Below are positions 16,329 to 27,900 of a stretch of 64,000 nucleotides of DNA, piece by piece. The stretch spans positions 20,658,501 to 20,722,500 of the forward strand of contig AP031351.1 in NCBI GenBank assembly GCA_037833965.1, given 5' to 3'. The stretch is from Marchantia polymorpha subsp. ruderalis. Lineage: Eukaryota > Streptophyta > Marchantiopsida > Marchantiales > Marchantiaceae. The stretch's first letter is position 1. Each line of letters begins with the position of its first letter. Position numbers and translations under genes: made by a program. The notes under the pieces are model-generated. The model was not told where the DNA came from. It made no database searches and worked only from the letters and a program-made list of their open reading frames with translations.

Positions 16329-19300
16329 AAGAGATAGTTCACATCATTAATGAAATCTTTTTCTTCTTAATGTCATAGGTTGAAGATTGAGCTTAGACAA
16401 ATTTGAAATGTCATGCCAAAGAAGTCTTTACTACTACAAAGTTTGCCATGTTAAAGCTGTCAAGCACATAAGTAACATACTTTAACTTGATTCAAACAAA
16501 ATTTGTTCATCTTCAATTCTTTATGAATATCAATTTCTAGTATCGTCTAGGATTTACTATAATTTTTTATTCTAAATATAGATTTTATAAGTTATCAACG
16601 TCAAATTTATTCTTTGCCAAAATGAGCATATCATCCATTTAAAATATTATAATAATGAGATAAAAAATCTCATTATTAACTTTTTCACACATGAATTATT
16701 CATACTATATGAAAATTCTTTTACTTTCATACACTAATCAAATCTTGCATTTCATTGTCTAGGAGTTTGTAATAATCCATATAATGACTTTAGCAATCTA
16801 CAAAGTAATTTCTTTTGGCTTTTATGTCAATCAATTATCTCATGTAAATTTTTTACTCCAAACATGCATATGAACAATTATTGTAACTACATCAATTTGA
16901 TATATAACCAAACAAATTATTGCAGCAAGTGCACATACCATTCACATTATAGTTTACTTGACTACGGATGAAAAAACTTTGTTTTACTTCACATTTTTCA
17001 CTTGTGTGAAACCCTTAGCCACAAATTTGGTTTGGAAGATTCTTCTTTTGTCATATGTTGGATTTTTCTTTAGCTTATGTATTCAATGGCAATCAATCAA
17101 ATTCAATTCAAACACTCTCATTTTAGAATTTCAAGCAAGATTCTTTGAGTCTAACATTTTAAAAGAGATCAAGTTTCTTTTATATTATATGTAAATATGA
17201 TTTGAATCAATACATTTAATAATACAAGATTTATGAAAAAATTTAGCCAAAAGAAATGAATCTTTTGATATTGAAAAAGATTAGAAAAATTTATAATATA
17301 ACAAGTTTGATAAAAAAAAAGCACTATAAAAAATTCGTACATTACCAATATACCTTTGAGAATTGCATAGGTTATACTTCTAGCATCATAGTTCATTGAC
17401 CAGCAAGTCTTATTTCTTAAAATTAAACTTTTGAGTCATCCTAGCTAAAAGTAAATTAAAATATTTGATCTTCTCATGACATTATCTTTTTGACGTGATG
17501 GATCTTGCCACAATTCCAACATATTATTGTCTCATCTTCTAAAAATTTATCTCTAGACTTAAATCTATATTTAGATATATTTTCTTTTAATTTTTTTTAT
17601 ATAGACTTAGATTTATACTTCAATTAAAAAACGTTTGCAACCACTTATCTACTCTTCAAGATTAAGAAGATCAATGATAAAATCATCAAACGCGTCAATG
17701 TGATCTTGAAATCTTTGTGCTAGAATCTTTTATCTTCAAGCTCAAGTAAACATACAATACCTGAAAAAACGTTTTGCAATAAAAGCATTGCTTTGAAGCC
17801 TCAAATTACAATTTAGATCTGTCATACTCATCCAATTGTTTCAAAATCAAGAATTGTAAATGCAATATGACAATACTCACAATGTGCTCATGAAGATCTT
17901 TTCAATCGTTGTTGCAAGTGAACAATTTTGGATTCAACGTCTTGGCTAGATTCATGAACTTCAACTTGTCCTTGACTTATCTTTCCTAGAGCAAATAATC
18001 ATCACGTTTGTTATATTTGAATAGATCATATCTAACTCATCGTGACTTCATGACCGTCATCTTGTTTTGCCAAACACTTGAAGTTATTCATTGTGTTGTT
18101 TCAACATATGATTTTTTTTCTCACTCATTTGTTGTTTTTTGGACTTCTCAATTTACGTAAGACTTTTCAATATCATACTTGATTTGCTTTTCACTAAGGA
18201 GATTTTCAAAAATAAACATCGCAAAATGCTTCTAGATAAGTCTAAGATTTAAGTTTTGAAAAGTTAAACTCATTCTCAATACTATACACACTCTTGAATG
18301 AATCTTTTATATCTACATAAGAGATTAGATATTCAAGTTATCAAGCATTAAGAACAACAAAAAATTTGTTGTTAATTTTAAATCATATTTTTGTTATAGC
18401 ATTTCTTTTTTCTTTTCTTCTTCTTTTTGTCATGTTCTACTTTGTTTCAGTTTTTGCTTTTGGTCATCGTAATCATTCTCTTTCTAAACGTTCTTTAATT
18501 TTTATTTCTCTTGATGGTAAAAATAATCTTACGTAAGTTTTTTTTGGTAAACAATCTCCTTGCCAATAACAATATTCCAAGCTCAAAATTATCAAAGCAA
18601 AATCTTTGAGAAACTTAAGCTCAAAGATTAGATATCAAAATTCTCAATGCGTGAATTTTGATGCACAGATTCAAATCACATATTGACTTCAGCAAACCAA
18701 AGTACAAAATAATTTGAAGCAATTTTACACTATACACTTCAAGATGTTTATATAGTCTTGTTCAATTTTTAGTAACTCAACATAATCATTGATCATAGTA
18801 AATTTTAATAATATAGTGAGATCACACAATTCTAAATATATTCAAATGGTGAAAATTCATCGCTTGCAATTTTTGAAAAGAATTTATTTCATTGTTGCAA
18901 TATTTCTACAATGCTTGGATAAGTCTCATAAGCACTTTGTTTAAAATGAACAAGAAACATAAAAATATACTAATTTTTTTTTGAATTCAAATTAATTATC
19001 CAAATAACTACTGATCTAATCAATATATTTTGTATTTCACTTCATCGAACTTGATGCAAAATTCTACAAAACATAATTAAAATTGTAATATTAAATATTC
19101 AATTGATTTTGCCATTTTTTTTTAAATTTGTTGCATATACATGCGTGCTTGTGTACGGTGCCATTTGTAGAATTTCACAAAGAAAGATCTCACACATAAA
19201 TTCCTACTTTGTGTCTTTCAGTTCACGCTTGTTGTACTTGCTTTTTAAAACTGATCATATTGAATATATTTTATGCATCATGTTCCATTCATTTTGTCTA

Positions 19301-20192
19301 GCAAACTCTTCAACCAATGAACTTTCCAATCAATTGGAGATTGATTGAAAAATTCATTGGTTGAAAGTTTTGTTAGACAAAAGTTTGCTTGTTGGTTCAT
19401 TCATAGAATTGATTGTTACTATTTCAACCTTGCATTACACAAATTTGTTGGCGCAAATTGTCGCACCATCTTCATGCTTTACACAAAAAACACAAGTCTT
19501 GCATGAATCAAATTTTTACGTCATATATAAATCATAATTTTTGTGACTATGCGTGTAAACTCTATGATAACTAATGAGATCCCTCCAATGTCACATTGCC
19601 TTGAAGAGATCTAACGAGGTTGTGCGTCTTGTTTGCTACAACAAGAAGCCAATCATTGTATTTTACTAGATATAAATTTATGTGCAACTTACTTTATTCA
19701 ACAAACTGGCATGTCAGAGAAATTTGATGATTTGACGAAAGAACTCACAATTAGTGGAGGTGAAAGGTGTAATACCAGTGGCATTGCACTGTCTCCTAGA
19801 TTTGTCTCTCACTGTTTCTAGATCCAAAAGGGATTTCTCCGATTCAGTGTGCTTGTGCAGATTGATTTTGAAATGCAAGTGCTAATCTTAATATACAGAA
19901 GCTTCGATAAATTCAATTGGGTCAGAAAATCTTACGGGCAAGAGCATATCTAGTTTTGTTAAACTTTAGTGGCAGGCCGTCGAAGCCATCGCAGAAACAC
20001 AAATTATAACATATTCATACTAGTATATTAATTTGAAGTCACTGACGGCACACCGTCGCTGGGATCCTATCGGGTATATTGAAACTTGATGGGTCCCATC
20101 AAACAATTTACGTTTTGATGGGGTTCCATCAAGCATATATCTCAAGTTTTTTATAATCATAAATCAAATATACCTTTGATACCAATTGTAAC
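16329..20192 (-). mobile_element. Decayed Ty1/copia element, - strand
   Basis: Pieces lie in gag-pol order on the - strand. A probable primer-binding site resembling TTGGTATCAAAG is at 20173-20185. Gag-like sequence at about 17620-17990 is clearly alignable with the gag of the + strand element at 61.9 kb. A zinc knuckle at 17477-17521 (CWNCGKIHHVKK) lacks its last Cys. Reverse-transcriptase pieces read RLLKSLYGLLQTPRQ at 16755-16799 and MDDMLILAKNK at about 16610-16642, in place of YVDD. A GMTFQICLSS/HFKLS-like segment follows near 16385-16430. Stops and frameshifts are frequent, and protease and integrase are not recognisable. No product is expected. Confidence 0.75.
19291..19383. repeat. 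Imperfect hairpin
   Basis: About 43 bases on each side of a short centre near 19335-19340 pair with a few mismatches. The copy of TTCAACCAATGAA on one side faces its complement on the other. It lies inside the decayed copia region and could be a small foldback element. Confidence 0.7.
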
Positions 20193-20446
20193 TCAAAAAT
20201 ACAAAGGAGTAGAAAAACACAAAAAACGGGCTGATTCAACATCAAGAATATATGATTCGTCTCTCTTAGGCTACGTCATGAGGCTTTTTTTTATAAACAA
20301 ACCTAAAAAAATTTTTGAGACAAAATTTTTCTTTTACTTACATACAATCATAGCAAAAAATCTTAAATACAAATTATTTGAATTAATATTCAACATGATT
20401 TATCACTATCATGATGATGGATGCATGATGATAAATCTACTTTGCA

Positions 20447-20811
20447 GAAGTGCATAGCTCAATCCACACTAGAAGCTGAATTTGTATTAGCAGTAGAGTC
20501 AAAAAAGTATACTATTAGATTAAATAGATTTATCAGTTATATGGGATACCACAAAAAAACAAGAGGTTGTTGATTTTCATTATGACAGTTAAAGTGTGTG
20601 AATTCTTGTTGCAAATCAAGTGATGGACAATAGAATGAAATACATTTACATGATATATCATTTTATTAAAAATGCATTTGTGATAAAAAATGAACTAGTT
20701 AAGATTGGCAATAAATTCAATACATTTAATGTTTTGATCAAAGTTAACTTTTTGGAGAGTTTTAATAAACACTATGTTATAATGCAGATTTTGCATGAAA
20801 ATACCAAATGA
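20447..20811 (+). mobile_element. Copia RNase H and 3' pol fragment, + strand
   Basis: Broken translation gives TLEAEFVLAVESKKYTIRLN followed by RFISYMG, then KYIYMIYHFIKNAFV and a segment ending KHYVIMQILHENTK. These match the order of the copia RNase H core (TEAE...WL), the R-TKHI-D-RYHFIR block and the C-terminal tail. Stops interrupt the frame. Its orientation is opposite to the neighbouring fragment, so the locus is rearranged or nested. Confidence 0.7.
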
Positions 20812-20819
20812 ATATTTTT

Positions 20820-22400
20820 TTGCAATTTTACTATCTCTATATATTATTAATATATCATGTTTTGGTTACACCATAGTTCTGGTTAGCTATAATTTAAAGA
20901 GTAGCCTATGTTAGTTTTCCTTCACGAACTTTTCACATTGTAATTGGTTAGATTATGAAGGTTGTTGTGTCCACGATATGAGTTATGGAAAATATTATTG
21001 GTGATAATTGAAGTTAGAAGATAATTTGGATAATCTACTCCAGACTACATAGGAAGGAGAGACATAGCTTGCCCCGAACAGTATTTCTAGATTTTTTCAG
21101 TAAAAATATATGTTACCATTGAAGTAGTGAGGGAAATCACATACTTGTCAACGTCATGTCTGCATGCATCTACTATCTATGTTCTCAGTTTTGTATTTTT
21201 ATTTTGAATCTTTTTACTTTCTTTTGTGTGCTCTCTTCAGTCATATTTCTGATAACAACAATTTATGAATTTGTACATAAATTATTATAGCTTTATACAC
21301 ATATTTGATTCAATAAATATGTATGAACTTGTTAACCCTTGTATGAAAGACTAAATTCATGTCAATCAGTACTGATTTTCTGAGAATATCATCATATTAT
21401 GAAAATATAATATATCATCAAAATATGACTCATAACTCTAATATCCAATATGATAAATAATTGAACTCACTTTTTATAATTAACGTTAAACATCATGAAC
21501 TATATCATTGTTACATCCATCAATATATCAGTTATATTTGTAACAATAACATCGAAACAGGTATTTTTCTATTTATGAGATTGTCAATTTGATTTTCAAT
21601 TTTTTTTTTCAATTAATGATTTTCAAATATGATGAATTGTTATAATTACTCAAAACTGTCTTATATATTTAAATACAATTTCCACCTGGATCCATTATGA
21701 TTCAAAAGCAAGCAGTAAATTTTTTAAAACATGACGGATTTTGCACCATACATACTTCTTCAGATTGAAGAATCAAACAAAATACAAAAATCATGTCAAC
21801 AAGAAGATCTAAATGTGATGTCATTTAAATACATTCAATTTTCAATCTTGTAGTACATTTTCATCTCATGAATTACCATGAGATGAGTATGTACTACAAG
21901 GTTGAAATGTGAATGTATAACATTGAGATGAGATAACATTTAACTCAAGTAGAAGCATCTACCACGACACTTCTCACATTGAACTCCTTACATTATAAGA
22001 CATCCATTTGCTAACATGCATACAAACCTCTAATCAGATCTGCATATCCCATTTTTGAATTTTTAATCAATATAGATTGTATTTACATACTTGCAATTTC
22101 AATAGTTTATATCACATTCAAGATCAAAATATTTGTGGATTTAAAAAATAACTTACCAATAACAAGAACAATATGTCATATCTGGTGAATATGCTACTAA
22201 AAATGTGTTTTTTATCCATTAACATATTTGGGAGTATACGCAAATATACAAAGTAAGAGAAAGACAGGTTGAGAATAATTTTGATATCAGATTTTGACCT
22301 GTAACCCTCACCTTTATAAATGTATATCATTTAATAATTGTTCATGATTATTATTATTTTATGAAACTGGATGGTAAGTTCAATGCAGGAGGGAGTTGAG
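20820..22400. other. AT-rich intergenic DNA
   Basis: No gene is supported. The part just after 20811 could be the decayed 3' end of the copia fragment. A long hairpin at 21832-21915 is listed separately. Confidence 0.5.
21832..21915. repeat. Hairpin with 39-base arms
   Basis: Positions 21832-21870 and 21877-21915 are reverse complements with about five mismatches around a six-base loop. The length and mismatches resemble a young microRNA foldback or a MITE. Nothing in the sequence shows that it is transcribed. Confidence 0.75.
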
Positions 22401-24170
22401 TTGAATCAGGACTGAGTGTCACTTTATACCTGTGCTTTGTTGTGTCAACAGACTCCGACCTCTGCCGGCCATGAAAATATATAATTAGATACTCGAATTA
22501 CTGTACGCCAAAGGGCTACGAAATCTATTACGTTCTACAGCGTAACATGCAGGAAGACATGCCCGGAGGGCGGGGAACTGTCTGACCGCATGCTTTCAAA
22601 AGAAGAAAATGTAACATCCATTTAATACTGGATGGAGATCCAAGAGAATTTCAACTTGCATTAGTAATGGTGGAATTGTCTGTAGTTTGGCATAATGAAA
22701 ACAAAACAAGTCAAAACGAGCTTGATCTCAATTGCATGAGTTGGGCGAGATTCGTTCACATCCTGTCACCGGTAACTTGGAAATGTAAAAGGACCATGGC
22801 CGCTGCAAGGGCACTACGTCGGAGCCTGGATCGTGTCATATTTTGTTTTTGTCCTACTGGATTGGATATGATGAAACGGCAAGTGTACATGGACGATTAA
22901 TTGGCACCACAGATTTCGCTGGGAACCTGTGCCAGCCCGCCCCACAATGCCCTGAAAGTACTGTGACGCATAGGCCGGAGTCATCAAAAGTGCTGAGGGT
23001 CTGAACCCTGTCCTGACTTTCTTTCCAATCTGAATACCTGTTGATCATTGCTTTTGCGCGAGCCATGTCCAAGGCCTCGCTTGCTCCACAGAATAATTCC
23101 CTTGAGCCAATAAATGAGCCTCACTAAAAGTGTGTGCCAATTGTTTGACTTCGCCGTAGTAATGACAACTCCCATCGTTTGTGCCCGTGGCATGATTGCC
23201 ATCCCCCATCCCCGTGTCCATGGTCCATGGATGTTGTGTCTCTGGGGACCCGGGCCCGCAGTCCAGAGCTACTTTGGCAATTTAAAAACTGCTCGTTCTT
23301 TTGGCTCTTCATCTTTTCGGCCGCAGTGCAATTCGCCGGCTGTAGCTGCCATTGTTGCTGCTTGTGTTGGTACGCTTTTTGTTATGGAGAACAACTGGTC
23401 GATGGCATTTTGTGGCCTTGTGCTCAAATTAGTGAGATCGGTAGCACCGCTTCCTTGGTGGCGGTACGGGCAAGAGTAGAGAGGGACTCAAGAGGCAACG
23501 CAAAATGGCGGAGCTTCAGGTGTGAATGGGACGGGACGGGATGGGACGCACGACCTATCGTCACATAGTGTGCTATCATGAGAATCTGGTGCTGGGCAGC
23601 TGGAGTCTGTCAATGGATGTGAAGGAAGAAGGAAGGGAGTAAGGAAGGAAGGAATGATCCGGTGGTGAACGGAAACCAGTTGATGTTTGCTGAGAAAAAA
23701 GCTTGTAACCGACAACAAGCTAAGAATTGTGTACGTACTGTACATCTAAGTAATGCTAAACTAGAGTCCATGCCAAAAGACTACAATGAAGAGTGTAGCC
23801 AGCTTTGGACGACTGAATGATGTGGTCAACCCGCTCATCATGAATCACTCGATCGAAAGCTGATTTGTGTCTTCACTGCAATGCTGGCAGGCTTGAAAAA
23901 TTGTTGCGCTCGAGGTGGAATCTGCAGCTGTCCAGTTCTTTCAATTTCGTCGTCAGTTTGTGACAGATTCAGACCACCCAAACCCCCGTTTCTTCCTCGG
24001 CCCTTCGAGTTCCAGTCAAAATTGAACTGCGCTCTTCACTTTCTTTTGCGAAGCAGATGAACAGAATGAAACTTCTCCTTTTGCTGTTGGGTTCTACCTA
24101 TCCACTCTTTCAGCCTAGTCTCCCTCTGTACACAAACGTCCTTCGGAATTCCCCCCTCGAGCCGCACGCG
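22400..24170. other. GC-intermediate intergenic region downstream of the amidohydrolase
   Basis: Composition rises from about 22400. Several overlapping ORFs of 60-130 codons occur, such as + 22667-22900, + 23114-23479 and - 23488-23745, but none has a recognisable motif. The part next to 24170 should contain the 3' untranslated region of the amidohydrolase gene. Confidence 0.4.
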
Positions 24171-26774
24171 CTATAGCATCGACTGATCCCCTCTCGCCGC
24201 GCTTTTTCGTTGAGAATCCAATTTCTTCAGATACGTTTCGGCCACCGCAGCCATGACCGACACCCCATACGGCAGCGCATGTTCATCCACCACGAAGCGC
24301 GAGGTGTGCCCGGAAAACGTCGACCCGTAGCTCACATTTCTCATGCCCAGCAGCATGTAGAACCCTGGGATTTTCTGCAAGTAGAAGGCGAAATCCTCGG
24401 CCCCCATCACCGGATGCGCTACCAGCACCTTGTCTTTGCCCAGCATGTCCACGGCCACTCCATGCACGTGCTCATACAGCTTTTCGTCATTAATTGTCGG
24501 CGGATAGAATGGATGCGAGTCCTCGATGAAGTCAACAGTGGCTGCGCACTTATGCACGGCAGCCTGGTTCACAATTACCTGCGGGCAAGAAAGCAGCCGA
24601 GAACATAGTGTTCGATCGGAAATGCGGTTATAGAGCTGGCCACGCTAGCCTCAGACGCCACATAATAATGCCCTTCACAGACGACGTACAGAGCGACCTG
24701 GGCTCATGCAAAGGAGCGGCAAAAATATCCTGAAGGAAAAGAAGGCAAGTACAGGCGCCCTTTGATGACGCCCCACCGTACACAGTATTATGATCGGCCA
24801 TCGTGGCCACGAGAGCGGCGGCATTATGCGCGCTTTCTCTTTCTGAATGGGCAGCCACAAACTAGAGTTCATTCGGGTGCAGTCAGAGAATGATACCTCC
24901 TCAATTCTTTGCTTGAGCCTTCGGAAGCTCTCCAGAGAGAAAGCTCGGAAGGTTCCGCCCAGCCGCACGTTGTCTGGGCACACGTTGTACGCTTTGCCCG
25001 CTTGCAGAATGCTCACCGAGACGACCTGCGCAGAGAGAGCCGAATCCGGGCAGATACTATATTCAAATGTTGAAATTGCGCACTCATTCGTCATTCGCAA
25101 GTGCTAATAATAATGTACAAAGCCCCAGGGATATAGCGACTGCGCCTCTCGTACTGCCACAGCCAGCCAGCCAGCCAGCCAGCCATGTCTGTACCTGAGA
25201 ATCCAAAGGATCGGCCTCGCGCGCCACCAGCTGCTGCAGCGCGATGACGGTGGTGGCGGCAGCGAGGATGGGATCGGTGAGCAGCTGCGGCAGCGCGGCA
25301 TGGCCTCCTTTGCCCATGATCAGAGCTTCGAACATGCCACTGCCTGCCATGAGGGGCCCTGGCTTTAGTGCGACGGTTCCAGTTTCTGAGAACGGCGTAA
25401 CGTGTAATCCAAAAATAGACTCAGCGTTCCCCAGGGCCCCTTCTTCTACCATCACCTGAGCCCCGGCGTTGCCTTCCTCTGCCGGTTGAAATACCAACCT
25501 TATCGTCCCCTGCATCCCCCCAGAAAAGCAAGGCCCACAGCTCCGTCGTCACTCTCTCAGGCACTCACTCTGAGGCTCTCTGAGGCTCTCTGAGGCTCTC
25601 TAAGGCTCTCTAAGGCACTCGCCCCCAATCTGAGCACGACAACGAGAGCTAAATTTCGGCACGCTGACGTCAGAATTTGCCATGCGACCGGGCTGACTGA
25701 CTACATCGAGGGCACGAGGGCTCGGCAAGACTTCCATTCAGGCATAGACAAGCATGGCAGACGACATTATTTATCAGAGAGAGAGAGAGAGAGACAATGA
25801 CAAGGCGCCACTGGCCACTCGCGAGCACCGACGCACGCACGCCTGTGGCTGTAATGTTCGAGACTTTACAGGAATGAGGTGCCGGCGAGCTTGCAGAAGT
25901 TTGGCAACCCCCAGCAGGACGGTGACATGCGCGTCGTGCCCGCATGCGTGCATTCGGCCGGCAATTAAGCTCGGATGCTTGGTCTCGGCTTCCTCCTGCA
26001 TGCCCACCAGACCCACGCCGTTCAGACAAACCCCACTGACGGACGCCGACTGACTGACACAACAATCACGCTCTAATAATCTTCCGGAACGAACAAGACC
26101 GACAGCCAGCCAGCCATGCACAGCTCCAGCTCCATGACGACGAAGACTGTCATCTGTGTCTCGGTGTGGAAATCAGGCGACGGGTCTGCCTGCGTGGAGA
26201 AAGAGCTGGATCCTCATGCTCGATTTTTCTGGACGTTTCAGGCTTGAGCGAAATTGGGATCGGCGAGAATGATGGAAACCAGAGGCAGCCGTGAAGAGAT
26301 TCAATAGGGGACCTGAATCGGGAGAGCGTCCATGTCGGCGCGGAGAGCGATACAAGGGCCATTCCCGGAGCCAATAATACCCACGACGCCGGTCTTGGCC
26401 ACGGGCCACTCGTAGCGAATGCCCAGCGAGTCCAGCTGCTTGCGAATGAAAGCACTGGTCTCGAATTCTTGCCATGACAATTCCGGATGCGAGTGCAGAT
26501 AGCGCAGGGTCGTCTGGACCCATTCGATCATGTCGGGACTGTGGGCTGCAGCGCGGATCACACTATTTACATTCTCCTCGTCGGGGCCTTGGGCGACGCC
26601 GAACTCCACGGGCGACGAGGAGCCGGGCAGCAGCGTAGACTCGACACTAGCGCTGCTCGCCGAGACCCGCAAGAGAACAGCGCTCAGGCAAAGTAGCATG
26701 GCCCAAGCCTGCGCTGTAGCCATCATGCTCCGGCGCTCCATGCTGCGCGCGCCCCTCAAATCGCATTGCCGCAA
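24171..26774 (-). CDS. ILL: ILR1-like IAA-amino acid amidohydrolase (M20 family)
   Basis: Five exons on the - strand, 26774-26313, 25995-25870, 25509-25195, 25025-24897 and 24578-24171, are all in phase 0 and give 479 residues from the first Met or 468 from Met12. The family hydrolyses conjugates of auxin or jasmonate with amino acids to free the hormone, usually in the ER lumen. The N-terminus holds a hydrophobic signal peptide (AWAMLLCLSAVLL) after Met17/18, so a start at 26741 or 26726 is as likely as 26774. Metal-site motifs are in order: RMHACGHDAH (about residues 169-178), FQPAEEG (Glu207/208), FGLHV (His232), HPVMGAEDFAFY and SGHTSRF. The dimerisation lid domain lies between them. The C-terminus ends GDQSML, with no KDEL or HDEL signal. 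Introns are short (169-360 bp) and GT-AG. Confidence 0.93.
25161..25184. repeat. (AGCC)6 tetranucleotide repeat in intron 3
   Basis: Six AGCC units lie about ten bases inside the 5' splice site of the third intron of the amidohydrolase gene. A shorter copy of the same motif occurs at about 26101-26115. Confidence 0.9.
25571..25620. repeat. Five 10-bp tandem units in intron 2
   Basis: Units based on TGAGGCTCTC follow one another exactly every ten bases from 25571 to 25620. The first three are identical and the last two are changed at one to two bases. They lie in intron 2 of the amidohydrolase gene. Confidence 0.95.
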
Positions 26775-27900
26775 CCGAAGAACGTGCCCCAGAGCTCATC
26801 CAGAATTAAGCCCTCCATCTTCCGCGACGCATGCCTACAAAGAACTTCGATCGAAAGATCCCGAGCTACCGTCCTATTCTCGAGCCTCGAGACCCCCCGC
26901 CAGTCTGCCTCAGCATCCGCCGCAGCGCTAATCAGTGCGAAGCCCGTTGCGGCCTTCGTCGCTGATACCGAGTCTTCTCAGACTCTCTCCTTCCCTCCCT
27001 CCCCTCCCTCCCCTCCGGTCCCGTCCCGTCGCGTTCCTATCCTTTATCCTGGCCCTCTCCCTCTCCCTCTCCGGAACAGGCTCAGGCTGCTGCTGCTGCT
27101 GCTGCTGCTGCAGGAGCAGCAGCTTCGGCGCCTATTATCCGAGGTTCTGGTGCGGGGAGGGCGAGGGGCCAAGGCAGCAGCAGCAGCAGCAGCAGTAAGA
27201 AAGAAGTAGTAGTCTGAGAAGGCTCAGGGGCTCGGGTGTTTTACATGCTCCTAGACCTGTTCCCTCACGGTACAACGGTACGGTGGTGAATGACTGAGCC
27301 GGACTTGGCGAAAAGCACCACAAGCAGAGATCGGAACAGTGTAGCTGAGCCCTGTCCCGTCCAGAGTCCGGTACAGGCCAGTCCAGGCCAGTCCAGATTG
27401 GGCCAGCCCGGCCCAGGCCTCCAGGCCTCCAGGTCACGCAAGGGCTCTACAAACCCCACAGTCCCCGGCTGCGGTACGGGACCAGGACCCCCGAGGGCCA
27501 CCACCACCACCTTATGCCATGCCATGCCATTCTGCTTCTCTCTCTCTCTCTCTCTCCAACTCTTTCTCCATCCATCCATCCAATGACTGCGTCGTCCATT
27601 ATCTCTCCTCGTATCCGGATCCGAATACTTTACGAGTTCCTCTGCGGGGGTCGACTTTATTGCAAATCAATTCGTCACTCGAACCATGGACATCGTTAAA
27701 GCGGATGGGGCGAGAATTGCGGAAAAGGAACATATACAAACCTCTAGGACTCTGAGCTCCCACTTTTGAAGACCCAAAATGAATATAAATAAATAAATAT
27801 ATATATATATTATTCGTTTTATAAATGATGTTGAAGAAGCTCGTTCCAGAGAGAGAGAGAGAGAGACAGGGAATCACAAGCGCCTCAGAATCTCATGGAC
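26775..27900 (-). promoter_or_regulatory. Repeat-rich upstream region of the amidohydrolase gene
   Basis: This GC-rich stretch lies directly upstream of the amidohydrolase start and should hold its leader and promoter. It contains a (GCT)n tract at 27086-27111 and a (CAG)n tract at 27174-27195, in opposite sense. It also contains (CT)n at about 27535-27557, (AT)n at about 27797-27812 and (GA)n at about 27849-27867. Read in the gene's direction, the CT tract is a GA tract, the kind bound by plant GAGA-binding (BBR/BPC) factors. No clear TATA box is found near the start. ORFs in this stretch are low-complexity products of the repeats. Confidence 0.5.

Noticed and set aside
16958-17194. 78-codon + strand ORF with hydrophobic residues
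   Set aside because: It is antisense to decayed copia pol and contains no recognised domain.
24210-24608. 132-codon + strand ORF
   Set aside because: It is antisense to the last exon of the amidohydrolase and has no homology of its own.
25760-25800. GA microsatellite as a promoter element
   Set aside because: It lies inside intron 2 of the amidohydrolase, with no sign of a start site nearby.
26766-27209. 147-codon + strand ORF with Leu and Ala runs
   Set aside because: The runs are translations of the CTG and CAG tracts, and the ORF overlaps the start of the amidohydrolase on the other strand.
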